Assembly: GCA_013398175.1 (NCBI GenBank)
Contig: VZRZ01004813.1
Location: forward strand, 1,749,278-1,813,277
Origin: Climacteris rufus
Taxonomy: Eukaryota > Chordata > Aves > Passeriformes > Climacteridae
Direction of reading: 5' to 3'
Length of the DNA: 64,000 nucleotides
The notes beneath the pieces are model-generated. The model saw only the letters and a program-made list of their open reading frames with translations, did not search any database and was not told where the DNA came from. The translations under genes were made by a program, and so were the position numbers. Shown here one piece after another: positions 36,295-47,550 of this stretch (the first letter of the stretch is position 1; the number at the start of each line of letters is the position of its first letter).

Positions 36295-37989
36295 ACACAT
36301 TGAACAACATGCCATTGTATCTTTTTGAAATTTATCTTGGAGTTGTACAATGAAAATGAACCTAGACTTATCAAGTTTGCATCCCTGGATAAACTATTGA
36401 CTCATGCCTTTCCCTGCCTAGTCTATAAGCTAAAATTTTGATAGTCAACCAATGGTAGATAGAAAAAGCTTCTTGATAAGACAAACTATAAAGTTAATTC
36501 ACTTTAAAAATAAAAACTCCAAGGGCAAACTTTGGCTTCTGTACAAGAAAACTATTTTAAGGGACTGGTGGACAAAGGTCCTGAACTGAAAATCTACTTT
36601 TAAACCTAAATTCACAGTAGTTATTTCAGCAGACCTTGATATACTGAGAGATACAATTTTTGTATTTTGTTTCATTATTTTAATATAATATCACCTTTTT
36701 CTCCATGGTGTTTTGTAGTTGGTGTTTTTTATGAGAAATCCTTCAAAATAACAATATCCTTTTTCATCTCACAGTGCAAGTGCATGATTGACAGTCCCTG
36801 TGGAAAGATAGGATTTAATGGGCAATACAATATAAATAAAATACATGAGTCAAGAATGCATTTCCATCTCATTACAGCTAGGATACACTTGAATGTACAG
36901 AGTAAGAACATGATATTCTTTATTTATGCAACAATCCAAGTTCAGACTGGCTAGTCATGAGGCCAAAACTCACTTTTACTCCTCTGTGCTCTTGTTACCA
37001 TCACAGGGGAAAATGACAGATTTGTTGTTGAGATACTTCCCAGGAAAATAAATTGTTATAACCTAAAGGCAAACCCACTCAGGAATTTTCTCTGCATCTG
37101 TATTCTTGAAAGTGTCTCATCATTTCTAAAGGGAATGACTTTGCTGCTCAGGCTGAGTGTGTGAATGCACAACTGCATGCCTGTGTCTGCATGTGTGGCA
37201 GGCATTGGATCAGGGCTACACACTCAGAGTAATCTGATTTTCTTGACTGGATTGGAAAGTGGCCCAGAGGTCTTAGAAGAGAGGAAAATTAGTCATGCTT
37301 AAGGCCAGACCTTCATAATGAGACATTACTGTGTTTTCTCCTGCTTGTCTTTTTTCTCTTTTTCTCAGTTTTGTCACAATACTCTGTAGCACAACGCATA
37401 GAAATAATTTTTTTTAAAAAAGCCCTCTCCAACAAAATCATCACACCAACCGTCAAAACTGTAGTGGGTTAATGTCAGTGGGCAAAATTGCCCTTTTTAC
37501 CTGTTTGCATAGTTCAACCAAATAATTTTTAGCATTGTATGTGTATACTGCCATTCTCTATTCCCACACAACTCACAATTTCTTAAACCAATAATCAACA
37601 TGTATAACAGAAAAACATGGCCTTAAAGACACCGAGAGTCAAGTCATTTCATTGTGTTGTGGTAAAAGTGGCTTTAATCATCTTTGTTGGAGACTTCACT
37701 GCCTTTTTTCCCGCACATTTATTTTCCAGACCCATCCTACAGCTGACACCTGCCTTGTTTCATAACTTCAGATAAAGCATGTGACTTATGTTTCCTTGGC
37801 AGTCAGTCCAGTGCCTCCCCTGCCCTGTCAGTACTTGGGACATAAATACCTGCATTTCCATACTGAGTTGTTCCTGTATTATATATCATGATACGTTCTT
37901 TAAGGAATCATGTATCAAATCAAAAACTGATGGGCTGATGGCATCAAACACCTTTTTGTTTTGATCCAAATTCTAATTTTATGAGTTTC
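36295..37989. other. unique AT-rich DNA, no gene seen
   Basis: No gene is supported. GTAGTGGGTTAATGTCAGTG at about 37461 looks like the end of an LTR in reverse orientation, but I could not find its other end or a target duplication. Confidence 0.45.
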
Positions 37990-38519
37990 ACACCTAGCAC
38001 AATAACCCCACTTGCTGCCTTTTGCCAATACATTTTAATAAGTCTTGGAGATGGGTCTGAAGATCTCCCAAATGGGTTTCTTCATTACTGTTGGAGTGGC
38101 CCAACTCAGTGATGAGCTGGTTGATAGAGCCCGCATGAAGATCTCCACTCTGCAATTGGCCCAGCAACTCTCCTCGCTCTTTCACCCTGTTATGGATTTG
38201 CTCTGGAAAGTTCTTCCTTATTCGGTACCCCACTGACTCCCAGTTCTCTTTCCCTGCCTACCCTTTTTCCCATTGGGGTATGGCCTCTCACCCCACCTTT
38301 TCTCCACCCTGTTACCCTCAGACGATTGGACCCTGATGCTCTCTCCACCCCCTATTCCCTTGGTATAAAACCCCTGGACCTTCCGTTGTTCTTTGTCTTT
38401 TGCCCCTGGATCCATTAGGGGATTAAACCGTCGTATTATCACACAGAAGACCCCTCTCGCCTCTTTGTCCTCGCTGCTGCTTTTATCTATCCGGTGCTGT
38501 GTGGAGCTGTGCCACGACA
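37990..38519 (+). mobile_element. LTR of an endogenous retrovirus, plus orientation
   Basis: A TATA box (TATAAAA, 38364-38370) in a CCTTGGTATAAAACCCCTGG context is followed by an R-like region and a polyadenylation signal of the ATTAAA type (38422-38427). A roughly 90-bp U5-like, CpG-containing stretch then ends CCACGACA at 38519. Upstream, 38000-38360 has the CT-rich text of a U3. The left end was not located; 37990 is an estimate. TCGGCGCCAGG right after 38519 and the GC-rich bases to about 38700 may be retroviral leader or a longer U5. A 79-codon frame on the minus strand (37994-38233), hydrophilic and Gln/Glu/Leu-rich, overlaps the U3; I do not call it a gene. Confidence 0.6.
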
Positions 38520-39715
38520 TCGGCGCCAGGTGCTCCAGCCTGCCAGTGTTCTGCCTCTGAGGCAGGACCCAGAAGTGGACTCTGTGATGCTTTCTGTGGT
38601 GATGCGGCGCTGCCTCCGCACTCTCTCCTCACACGACCACCGGGTCATACTATGGTCTTCCAAAACACTGGGGGTATTTGACAGCTCTCATGTTCGTCAC
38701 AAAATCTCCCAGCCCTTCATTATTCCTTATAATGATCTATTTTTGGGATCTGACATCATAGTACAAAATGATTTTTTTCTGTGGTGCTGTTAAACTTTAT
38801 ATGAATAATATATTCACTCTGAAAACCCATGCATAATTCATGTCTTTCTGTTTCCCACAGTGGTGATGGTCAGATTGGAGGGGTTTTTTTGTTGTTTCTT
38901 CAATATTTTTGTATCTGGATAGGTGTTACACTGCATTCTTCATCATCATCCTTGATTTGCAGATATGTTCACCCCACATTTCTGGATCTCAGTCCTCAGC
39001 AGTATCTGCCACTCAGGCTTCCCAGACCTGTTCCCATGTTTCTGTTTTTTCCTGCAGTGGCCTTTCATCTCAGCCTGCCAGGCTTTCCCAGCCTCAGTGC
39101 ACACAGCAGCTGCCTCTGAACACTTTCACGTTTCTTTATAGCTAGCCACATGTCCCTTAGGCTGCCAAATTTCACCCTCTCCTTTTATAATTGCCTCACT
39201 CCCCTCTTAGTTTGCAGTCAATACTTGCCACACAAATAGCTAGAGAAAGCACAAACATTGACTTATCTCTTAGTGTTCTTTGCTTTAGCTAATCCAGAAT
39301 ACAATTTCCCCCATCATACACTGTGAGTCCTGTCTGAATCTTGTCCCAGGGACTGAGATTATGGCTTTTCACAGTTACTTTAAGTTTTCTTGTGGCTGGG
39401 ACTAGCAGGATGTCGGTGTTGACGCCTTACTCCCTCCTGCCTTGCTCTTCTACTCTGTGCCATTCTGTTAACACACCAAAAGCACTGGTAATACAGTTAT
39501 GCACATCTTTTAACAAATTACTGACCCAGAAGCCAGCAAGTACTTAAGTTTGTGACCCAAACCCTTATTGATCTTAATAAGTTCAATAGATTGGCTATGT
39601 TGTTCAGCAAAATTTTCACACAGGGAAAAACCTGCACAATTCACATAGTTTAATGAAATCAGGGTCGAGGTGGCTTACTGGGTTATTAACTGCAGTTAAA
39701 GCATTTTTTTTTCTA
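38520..39715. other. possible retroviral leader remnant, then unique DNA
   Basis: Bases 38520-38700 are GC-rich and continue the style of the adjacent LTR. From about 38700 the DNA is AT-rich or T-rich with no recognisable gene. Open frames at 38829-39145 overlap in two frames and lack domains. Confidence 0.4.
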
Positions 39716-39874
39716 CAAGTTGTCCAGAGAAGTGGTAGATGCTCCATTCTGGAAGCATCAGGTTGGACAGGGCTCTAAATAAACTGATCTAGGGGAAGAT
39801 GTCCCTGCTCATTGCAGGGGTGTTGGACTTTAAAGGTCCCTTCCAACCCAACCCAATCTTTGATTCTATGATAA
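39716..39874 (+). mobile_element. CR1 LINE 3' end, plus orientation
   Basis: GTTGTCCAGAGAAGTGGTAG, GGTTGGACAGGGCTCTAAAT, GATGTCCCTGCTCATTGCAG, GGTCCCTTCCAACCCAACCC and the closing TTTGATTCTATGATAATT follow the avian CR1 3' UTR from about 160 bp before its end to its octamer tail. The copy is 5' truncated. Confidence 0.93.
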
Positions 39875-41472
39875 TTAACAATCAGTTAACTACAATTTAT
39901 GAAATGCCAATAAACACCTCCAGCTTTTGAAACAGCTTTCTAGGATCAATCACAAGAAACTCTAATCCCATACACACACAGGTGCTGGCACTGCCGTGGG
40001 CACACACCCCCTCCACTCACTTCTGCCCCCACTGCAACTGTGGCGGCACGTTCCCATCTTCTCTTTGGGGAGGAGGGGTTGTCCCATTTTTCACCTCTCT
40101 CCCATGGCGGTTGTGGGCTCTCTGGTCCCACATGTGACCCTGCAGCTCCACACACTCTGGATGGTGAGAAAGTCCCCATGACCCCACACAACTTGGGGTG
40201 GGGGGTCCCATGCGTTGCCCATGCTGCCAGCCAGACATAAGATTCACGGGGAGGTTCCTCCATCAAGGGTCTGCTGCCACTTCAGGGTTTCTCCTGCTTC
40301 ACTACTACTTTTCATGCCTATTTTTTTATTTCTTTTTAGGCTAACTCCAGTTTGTTCTAATGTGCTGCAACTACCTCTGTGATGATATTGGCCTTGAATA
40401 ATCATGAACACGTGTGTGTGTTGCAACAGACCTAAATCTTTGCTCTACCATGCACCTGACATGTCTGTCTCATGCAGATGTAAAACTGAATTAGCTTCTC
40501 CTATGCCAAGAAGCATTAATTATTGATGCTCATCAGGTTGCTCAGGAAAAGAGTTTCCATTCTGTATAAAAAAATAATTTCCAGTATCATTACCGAGTAC
40601 TTGTCCCTGACATTTAGCAATTACAGCTTCTAATAGTTCCTGCAGGAACCACAGGTTAAAACATTTATGTTTTCCCTTTTCTGTTGATGGCAAGGGACGC
40701 ACTGTTTTAACAGTCTAGGAAAATTGGGCCAAATATGGAATATCCCCCTTGGCTGCAATTCCTAATAAAATGTAAAACCCAAAATGATAGGCAATTTGGC
40801 TGGAGAAAAAGCAGAAACAAGCAAAGTTGCCAGCTGTCATTCTGACAAGCAAAAATTTCTCTATGCCTGAACATTGGCTTATTTCTTTTGGTCAGAGCAA
40901 TCATTTTTGTTTTCTCCAATTACTTATGTCTGTTTCTGCTGCTGTAACATCTGTTTACTTATTGAGTTTAGGAATCTAACTTGAAATATCAGCCCTGGCA
41001 AACTCCATACTTATTTATACATTATATAGGCTAAACATGCAAAGCCAGAAAAAAATGCACTTTGAAAGATACAGAGAACAGTATTTTCCCAATTTTTTGA
41101 AGAAAATTTCCTGGTTGTTCCTCTGGGAGGAAAATTGGGTTACGAAACATTAGTGCTCTCTCTCTGTCTCTCAGATTTTAATTTGGTATAATATTCTTAT
41201 TGTAGATAGGGAGAACTATAGGATAGACACTCTTGTTTGGATAGTTTTATTGAATTTTCAGGCAAAAATACAAAAAAACCTAATGCCACTTTGAGAGGTG
41301 ATAATAAAGGTTCTGATGTCATTAAAAGCTGCAGTCATGTTATGAATGAGAGTGTAGTTAAGGCTGGCTCTGCCTTTTAGTTTTCTGGCAGTAGCTCTAT
41401 TGTATTTGTATTTATAGCTCTATTGAGATGGCCTGCACCTCAAAAGACCACTCTATCTCTCTAGTCCTTTAA
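39875..41472. other. unique DNA with a GC-rich block at 39965-40260
   Basis: No gene is supported. Bases 39965-40260 are GC-rich with CpGs (GGCGGCACG, CCATGGCGGTTG, CATGCGTTGCC) and open on both strands (up to 106 codons). This profile is like that of the LTRs in this window, but I found no TATA, poly(A) or termini to prove it. The rest is AT-rich. Confidence 0.4.
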
Positions 41473-42150
41473 TGATGGGCGATCAGGTCTATTACAATAT
41501 GAATGATTTTATTGAATAGACACAACAAAACACATATGAGACTACAACTTTAACAGACTACATACTACACAGGATAAACAAAAGGGAAAACTACTAGTAG
41601 ACATATACAGTGCATGATAAAGGTACCTATATTACAGCTAGCAAAGAAATAGTAGGATTAGGAGCCAATGTAACTTACCAATTAGATGAAAGTGTACAGA
41701 AGCTTCCTTTACTCAAATTCATGAATAGTAACAGAAAACCGATGTCTCAATTATTCTGGAGAAAATCCCTTACACACTCCAGAGAGTATATCTTCTGCTT
41801 TTTGGAAAATACAGCTGTCTTTTATAGTTTGTAAATGCTATTTGTCTGTCAGTCACAAGTTTCAGCTTATCTTGTACATCCTGCCTTTAAATTTGCTAAG
41901 GGAGGTACTTTATGTTTTTTACCCCTGAGAAGCTACACCAATGCAGAACATTATGATTATGGAAAGGTACTGTCTTTTAGTAGATGTTTGATGTCCCACC
42001 CCTTTTAGGCCATTTAGTTGTTCTTTCCACACATTCTCTCCCTATCCTCTGTCCTTAGGCTGCAGTACTTGAGAGAGGGTGCCTTGAGGTTTTATACAGT
42101 GACAAAAATATTGTCTGTCTCATTTTTTTCCTAAAGACGCCCACAATTTT
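41473..42150 (-). mobile_element. possible decayed LTR, minus orientation
   Basis: On the minus strand a TATAAAAGA box (complement of TCTTTTATA, 41818-41826) precedes an AATAAA signal (TTTATT, 41508-41513) by about 305 bp. A TG dinucleotide that could be the 3' boundary lies near 41473. I found no matching second terminus and no target duplication, and TATA/AATAAA pairs arise by chance in AT-rich DNA, so this is tentative and the right end is an estimate. Confidence 0.3.
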
Positions 42151-43429
42151 TCTGGCCTATTTTTTTTTGCACAGTATGCCTTGGCAATGCCAAGAGTGTG
42201 AGCTGTAACTACCAGTACTGAGTTCAGCCACAGGTAAGAGAGTTTAGGTTATTTTCCCTTCACCTTACATTTGGCTACACTGAAACTCATCTGACACTTC
42301 TTTACTGATGGAGGTAAGCTTTACTGAACAGGGATTTTCTGCAGCCCTTTAGAAATAATTTGTTTGTTTGAGAGATCTCTTCGTTATCTCAGATTTGAGA
42401 TTTCATAGTTTTATTTTCAAGATCAATGATGGTGTTTCAATAATGGTGATTCAATAAATCCACTTCCAGCACTGATTCTTAAGGGATCCCATTTCTGATT
42501 CTTCGTCAATGTGAAGATGGTCTTTAAGACCTCTATTTTGATTCCTACCTATTAATAAACTTCAGTCAATAAAACTTCTTTTTCTTCCAGTCTCCTGGGA
42601 ATTCTTTTTCTTTAATAACCATTAATAAAAAAATGTATTCAAAGGCTTTTTGAGAAGACAAATATATTAACTCCTTCAAATCACCTTTTGTTTCCATGCT
42701 CATTGATATATATCAGGACACTGCCTGTGAGGGCTGCTAAATTGCTGGGGTAGAGGAGGAGAAGGGAAGACCCCAGGGTCCTGACAGCCTCCTCCTGGGA
42801 CTCCTGAACCTTAACCAGGCAGCATTTCTCTCTACAGAAGCCTTGCAGACTCTTTCCTAACATGCTTAGCCATAATCTTAGTTCTTGGAAATAAACTGGC
42901 TCTTACCATCAGGGTTGGAAATCAGGCTCATGTGTAATGCCTGTCTTCTGGATAGCATGTTTAATACTTGACTTTCAAAATATTCACAAAATAAAATGTC
43001 ATTTTGAATTCAGCCTGCTCTAATGTGCCTCCATCTGTATGACAAGCAATACAAATTTTCCCTATATATAGGAAAAAGGCAATCCCCTTGAGCACCTTCT
43101 GGAGACAGTATGACATGTCTAGGAGACAGTTTCTCAAGCTGTGCTTGAAGTTTGGTATTTTTTCGCCCTGCTTTTTGCTACACTTTTTGATTAGAGGTTG
43201 CCAGAAGTGCATCTCTCATCCGATCATTTCAGGATTATCTTTTTTGAGCTTCTATACCTTTTAGATAATGTGGAGAGAAGTGGTTTTGGTCACACTCAGC
43301 CTGAAGTTGCTTTTTCCTGGGTTTTATAATTCACTTCAATTTATAGCTGAAATTTATGACTCACCATTAGGTGAAATAACTAAGTTCTGCTACCCAGAAT
43401 TTCAAGTGTTGGGTAAGGAATCCAGATTT
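42151..43429. other. unique AT-rich DNA, no gene seen
   Basis: No gene, clear repeat or RNA is recognised. Open frames are under 84 codons. Confidence 0.5.
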
Positions 43430-43553
43430 AGAATCAAAGACTGGTCTGTTTTGAAAGGGACCTTGCAGATCATCTCATTCTAATCCCTTTGCCATGGACA
43501 GGGACACCTTTCACTAGACTAGGTTGCTCAAAGCCCCATCCAACCTGGCCTTT
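43430..43553 (-). mobile_element. CR1 LINE 3' end, reverse orientation
   Basis: AGAATCAAAGACTGGTCTG, then AAAGGGACCTTGCAGATCAT, CCATGGACAGGGACACCTTT, ACTAGACTAGGTTGCTCAAA and GCCCCATCCAACCTGGCCTT is the reverse complement of the avian CR1 tail. It stops abruptly at TTTGTTTTTTC. Confidence 0.92.
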
Positions 43554-45582
43554 GTTTTTTCATGGTGATGCTTTGAAAAAAAGGAAGTTTACAAATTCTG
43601 AACGTGGACACTCCTGATGTATGACTCATTACCTCCACCTCTGAAATGTCTGTTTGTTGTGCATCTCACCTGTGAACTGCTCCTAGCACCACAAAAGCAT
43701 CATGCTTACAGCCTTGTCATATTGCATTGCTGTATGTTGTAAAAACTCTCCGCATGAAGGTTGGCTCCCCTGAATCTTGAGGCTGGTTTTCCATCTTTCC
43801 CCAAATATATCTCTGATTATACCACAAAACCAAGAAGTGAGCTTGGAGGCTCAGATATAAAGCAGTCCTATCAGAAATTTGAAAGAATTAGCTGAAAGCA
43901 ATGAAAATATCCATAATACCTTAGTAACTAAGCAGCCCAAAGACCTTTCTGGAATAGATTCCTGTGCTTCCAGCTGTTAAATGGTTCTTGTGACTCTCTG
44001 AACTCTGCCACAACACTATACCTCACTGGGTTGTTATATTTCTTTACATAACCTCATACCAAAGTATATATATGGGAAGAAAAATCCCACTTGTCTCTCC
44101 CTCTTCTGTACTGGTGAGATCTTTCTAAACATTTGAGTGGCAGACATATGAGGGATAACTGCCATTTGTATTCGACAAATGCTTCTGTCACAGTTTCAGT
44201 AATAAAGTCCAGGGTGTCCTGTCAGTGTCCGGTCTATAGCTGTCCAGCCTGGCATACCAAACAACAGGTCACAACCCATTTAGTGTGCTCATAGCAACAT
44301 TTTTTGTTTCTGTTTTCCCACATTGAGTGATATAGATTCTGATCTATTTAGAACATACCATGATGTATCTGCTTGCATGAAAAAATGAGATGGGTTTTAA
44401 TCAATAGTTTTACTTTGCAGCTTTTCCCCTTTTGGACCATTGAAGTCTACACAAAGCATCAGTCTTGCCACTTTTTTCCCATTTTAATTTCCAAAATTCT
44501 TGACACATTCACAAAATATTTCATTTCCAAGCACATTCATAATTCATTTGCAGCTCCGAAGTTCTGTTTTTATACATCGTGAAGAAAACCTCATTGTAAA
44601 AATACCTGAGGCAACTAAAGCAATGTAGTGATACATCCGTGTAACCCACACATTCATTCTTCTTCTGCAACAGAGCTGATGGGCAGGGGTTCAATTGCTC
44701 TACTGGATGTCACAGATGGAGCATGACAAAATACAAAATTATACAGAGAATGAAGCAAAATCTGTGTTTTGAGGAAAAAAACCCAACCAGTTTCAGCTAG
44801 CATCAAATACCACAGACATCCACTGGCACAAATGTGCATGCCATAGAAATGTGTGGCTATTTTGTTTCTTTTTCTTTCGAGACCAAAAATGCTATTATCC
44901 ATCCCTAGTTCAGTGTCTGTTTTATTGATTGGATTGTTTCTGGGCAGGCATTTTATAGGTTTTAAATAGCAAAGTATTACCCTCAGGAAAATCTTTTCCT
45001 GAACAAATAAATCTATTATTCCAACTTTTGAGCACACAGAGTGAGACAAAGCAAGCAATGACAAAAGACTAGAGTGACAGAAAGTCTCATGAGAAAAAAG
45101 AGGATTTTTTTTCTAGATGGAATTATATCATGGCTTGCCTGGTGCTACTTTAACCAGAAACAGAGTAGTTATGAGTGAAATACATGCAAAGATTGGACAG
45201 TAGAGGAATGTTTAACTTGTAACTTGTAGCTTGCTAACATGTACATGAAGTGGGTTATTCTGTGACCCTGCGCAATTTCACGTATTTCCCAGGCTAGGTT
45301 ATTTTTCCATATAATTGAAACAAAAATTAATGTAGTGAATTGTTTTAGCTGTTCTTTTTCTATCACTTTGAATTTGATGCATCATTTTACCTCTGGAAAT
45401 CTCGCAGCCAGGCACAAATGTCTCTAAAAATGCCCAGAGGAAAAAAATAAGAAAGGATCTTTTCAAATAACCATTTATCTCTTAAGAATGCATTGTCAGT
45501 CTTGAGGAAAAAAGATTCCACCCTGCTCTCATACATTAAACCAGCTCACAGGCAGTCTTCCTAGTACCTTGACTGGAATATT
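43554..45582. other. unique AT-rich DNA, no gene seen
   Basis: No gene is supported. The 136-codon minus-strand frame at 44654-45064 has no recognisable domain and is within chance expectation. Confidence 0.5.
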
Positions 45583-45920
45583 GTTGCCTTGCTCTTTGCT
45601 GCTGAAAATTGTTATCCCATGGTAGCTAGTTTTCAAGGTTATATTTCTGTAAATATGGCCATGTTATTATAACTCTATCTTATCATACACATTCCTTTCT
45701 CATGGACACAGACCCTTGATGGACATTTCCTTTGACCACTGTAGTTGAAGGAGGAAGAACTGATTTCCTCCAATGAATAGTGATTTCCAAAAGGGTATAA
45801 AAAATAAAGAAGGTGGGTCTTGTGCCCCTTCCTTCCTTCCTTCCTTCCTTCCTTCCTTCCTTCCTTCCTTTCCTTTGAACCTGAACACAGCTGTCTCTGT
45901 CTCTTCTTTCTGCATCGTCA
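45583..45920 (+). mobile_element. LTR fragment with expanded CCTT tract (copy 2 of the 8.3-kb family)
   Basis: It aligns with 8258-8585 throughout: GTTGCCTTGCTCTTTGC, GGTAGCTAGTTTT, CATTCCTTTCTCATGGACAC, GGAGGAAGAACTGATTTCC, TCCAATGAATAGTGATTTCC and AAAAAATAAAGAAGGTGGG. TATAAAA (45796-45802) overlaps AATAAA (45803-45808). Immediately after lies (CCTT)11 at 45827-45870, where copy 1 has only three units. Ends were set by loss of similarity. Open frames of 133-135 codons on both strands cross the CCTT tract and mean nothing. Confidence 0.65.
45827..45870. repeat. (CCTT)11 microsatellite
   Basis: Eleven exact CCTT units lie inside the LTR, so the seed is the short CCTT tract already present in the family. 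Confidence 0.97.
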
Positions 45921-46017
45921 GCATCAGAATATATGCAATTTTTTGGCATTAGCCCCATTCGTGGGACTGTATTTTCATGTGGGTGACCTATTCCTAAAAA
46001 TCTATCCAGAAAAGCAG

Positions 46018-46090
46018 ACAAAAAACCCCACCAAAACCAACCACCCAACCAACCAACCACCCAAAACAAAAAACAAACAAACAAAAAAAA
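46018..46090. repeat. C/A-rich tract (CCAA, AAAC units)
   Basis: Repeated CCAA, CCACC and AAAC units make up 70 bp of nearly pure C and A. The complement is T/G-rich like the tracts at 20.7 and 54.8 kb. Confidence 0.9.
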
Positions 46091-46914
46091 GTGAAAATGT
46101 AAAAGTAAGACTTTTCTTCAAGTCCATTTGCAACTTGCTGAGAGATGTTAACACACATTTTGTGGAAGTCTATCTCAGTAGCCCTGTGGTGGATATTAAA
46201 GTGGTGCACAGTGACTTTTTCCTTTAAAATATACCAGAAACAATGGGAATAATTTGTGAAGGGGGCAAGGGGTAGGCTAAGCATCAAGACTGGCTGTGAA
46301 CAACAGTTTTGTTCAGCGGCTGATTACAGTGTATAAACAAGTCCTGAAATTCTGATGTACTGTCAGACCCACCTGCAGCTCATGGAAATCAGTGTGGATC
46401 TTTCCATGAGCTAAGAGTGAGCTGGATCACATCCCATGTGCTTTTATGTCCCATACATCTGCTGAGAATAAACCCAATAGAAAGCTGAGCTTTAGCTTGC
46501 ATACCAGCCACCATATTTTTAAACAAATGTGTATACTTGTGCACAGATTTTTACAGTGAGAACTCTCAATGCCATGAGAGACCATTCACAACTTCAGTGG
46601 AATAGAAGCCAGGAGCCCTTGATCAGAAGCCTTGGAGTAGGTTACATGGGGTGTTTGGCTGGTAGCTGCTAGACAAGTAGCAAGTGCTTAGAAATGAGAC
46701 CAAGGTTGTTCTCTGTTTTCCTTCTTGGAAAACTTCTGCCTCTGTCTTCCTGCTCCTGAATTAAGGGGAGGTTTGTTGGTTTGTCCATCATCATTCAGAC
46801 TCCCCACCCAAACCCACCAGCTTCTCCTTGACCCATTTTCTTTCCCAAAGGTGAAACACAGAATTATCCTGCTCTTGGTTTATAGCTTATGCCATTTTGT
46901 TACTGTTACAGTGT
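46091..46914. other. unique DNA, no gene seen
   Basis: No gene is supported. The stem-loop at 46377-46412 is listed separately. GAGAATAAACCCAATAGAAAG near 46465 could be a poly(A) signal, without other context. Confidence 0.45.
46377..46412. repeat. perfect 12-bp stem-loop, 12-nt loop
   Basis: AGCTCATGGAAA (46377-46388) and TTTCCATGAGCT (46401-46412) are exact reverse complements around a 12-nt loop. Confidence 0.95.
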
Positions 46915-47545
46915 TGTAAGAGACGGTCAGAAAATCTCTCATCTGCCTCACGATCATCGACAGAGACTGAAGCCCTAAAAGAGGACTTTTGCACAGGAGT
47001 CCTGGCCTGGCTAAGGTGGGATATTTGTCAAGTGTTGCCTGCAGGTGCGCCCGCTGAGACAGGTTGTGCCTAGGTGGGAAGGGCTGCACTGAAGCGAAAA
47101 GGAATGACCTGTCTTGAACACTCCCTCCTGATCCCAATCAACGGGCCTCACCAACAATAGTGGCAGATTTCCTCATCTCTTGGCCAGTTGCTCCCCGCTT
47201 TCAAAAAGACTATAAAAGGCCTTTCTGAATTAACCATAATGAGATCTCCCCATGGACAGCAGCGAGTCTATTGGCAAGAAGACCACGAGGACTTCTCAGA
47301 CGTTGGTAGCTATTCCCCTCTCCCTCTCTCTCTGTCTCTCTCTCCCTGTCTCTCTCTCTTTCTCTCTTCCTCTACTTTGTTTCTTTATTCTCTCTTTCTC
47401 TCTCTCCTCTATCGCATAATCATGTTGTTGGCACTCAATAAAGGTGCATTGTTTGATTAAAACTGAAATCCCCTTTGTGTCTTTTGCATTTTGAGATTGT
47501 TAAACAAACCATCACGACCCCCTCTTGTATTAGTGGATCGTGACA
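46915..47545 (+). mobile_element. complete solo LTR with target duplication
   Basis: The element starts TGTAAGAGACGG and ends GGATCGTGACA. AGTGT (46910-46914) and AGTAT (47546-47550) match 4 of 5 and are a likely 5-bp target duplication. A TATA box (TATAAAAGG, 47211-47219) and AATAAA (47437-47442) are spaced as in an LTR with a long R. Between them lies a CT-rich stretch (47308-47412, CTCTCT and TCCCT units). The total is 631 bp. The low decay of the TATA and AATAAA signals suggests moderate age. No internal retroviral sequence flanks it, so it is a solo LTR. Confidence 0.85.
47308..47412. repeat. CT-rich tract within the LTR transcript region
   Basis: About 100 bp of TCTC, TCCC and CTTT units lies between the TATA box and poly(A) signal of the LTR at 46915-47545. 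It would be transcribed as a polypyrimidine stretch. Confidence 0.85.
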
Positions 47546-47550
47546 AGTAT

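Noticed and set aside
37994..38233. 79-codon minus-strand hydrophilic frame as a retroviral or host gene
   Set aside because: Antisense to an LTR U3-like region, no recognised family, and a plus-strand frame overlaps it.
45683..46227. Frames of 133-135 codons on both strands
   Set aside because: They run through the CCTT microsatellite in the LTR and the CCAA/AAAC tract, and have no domain.
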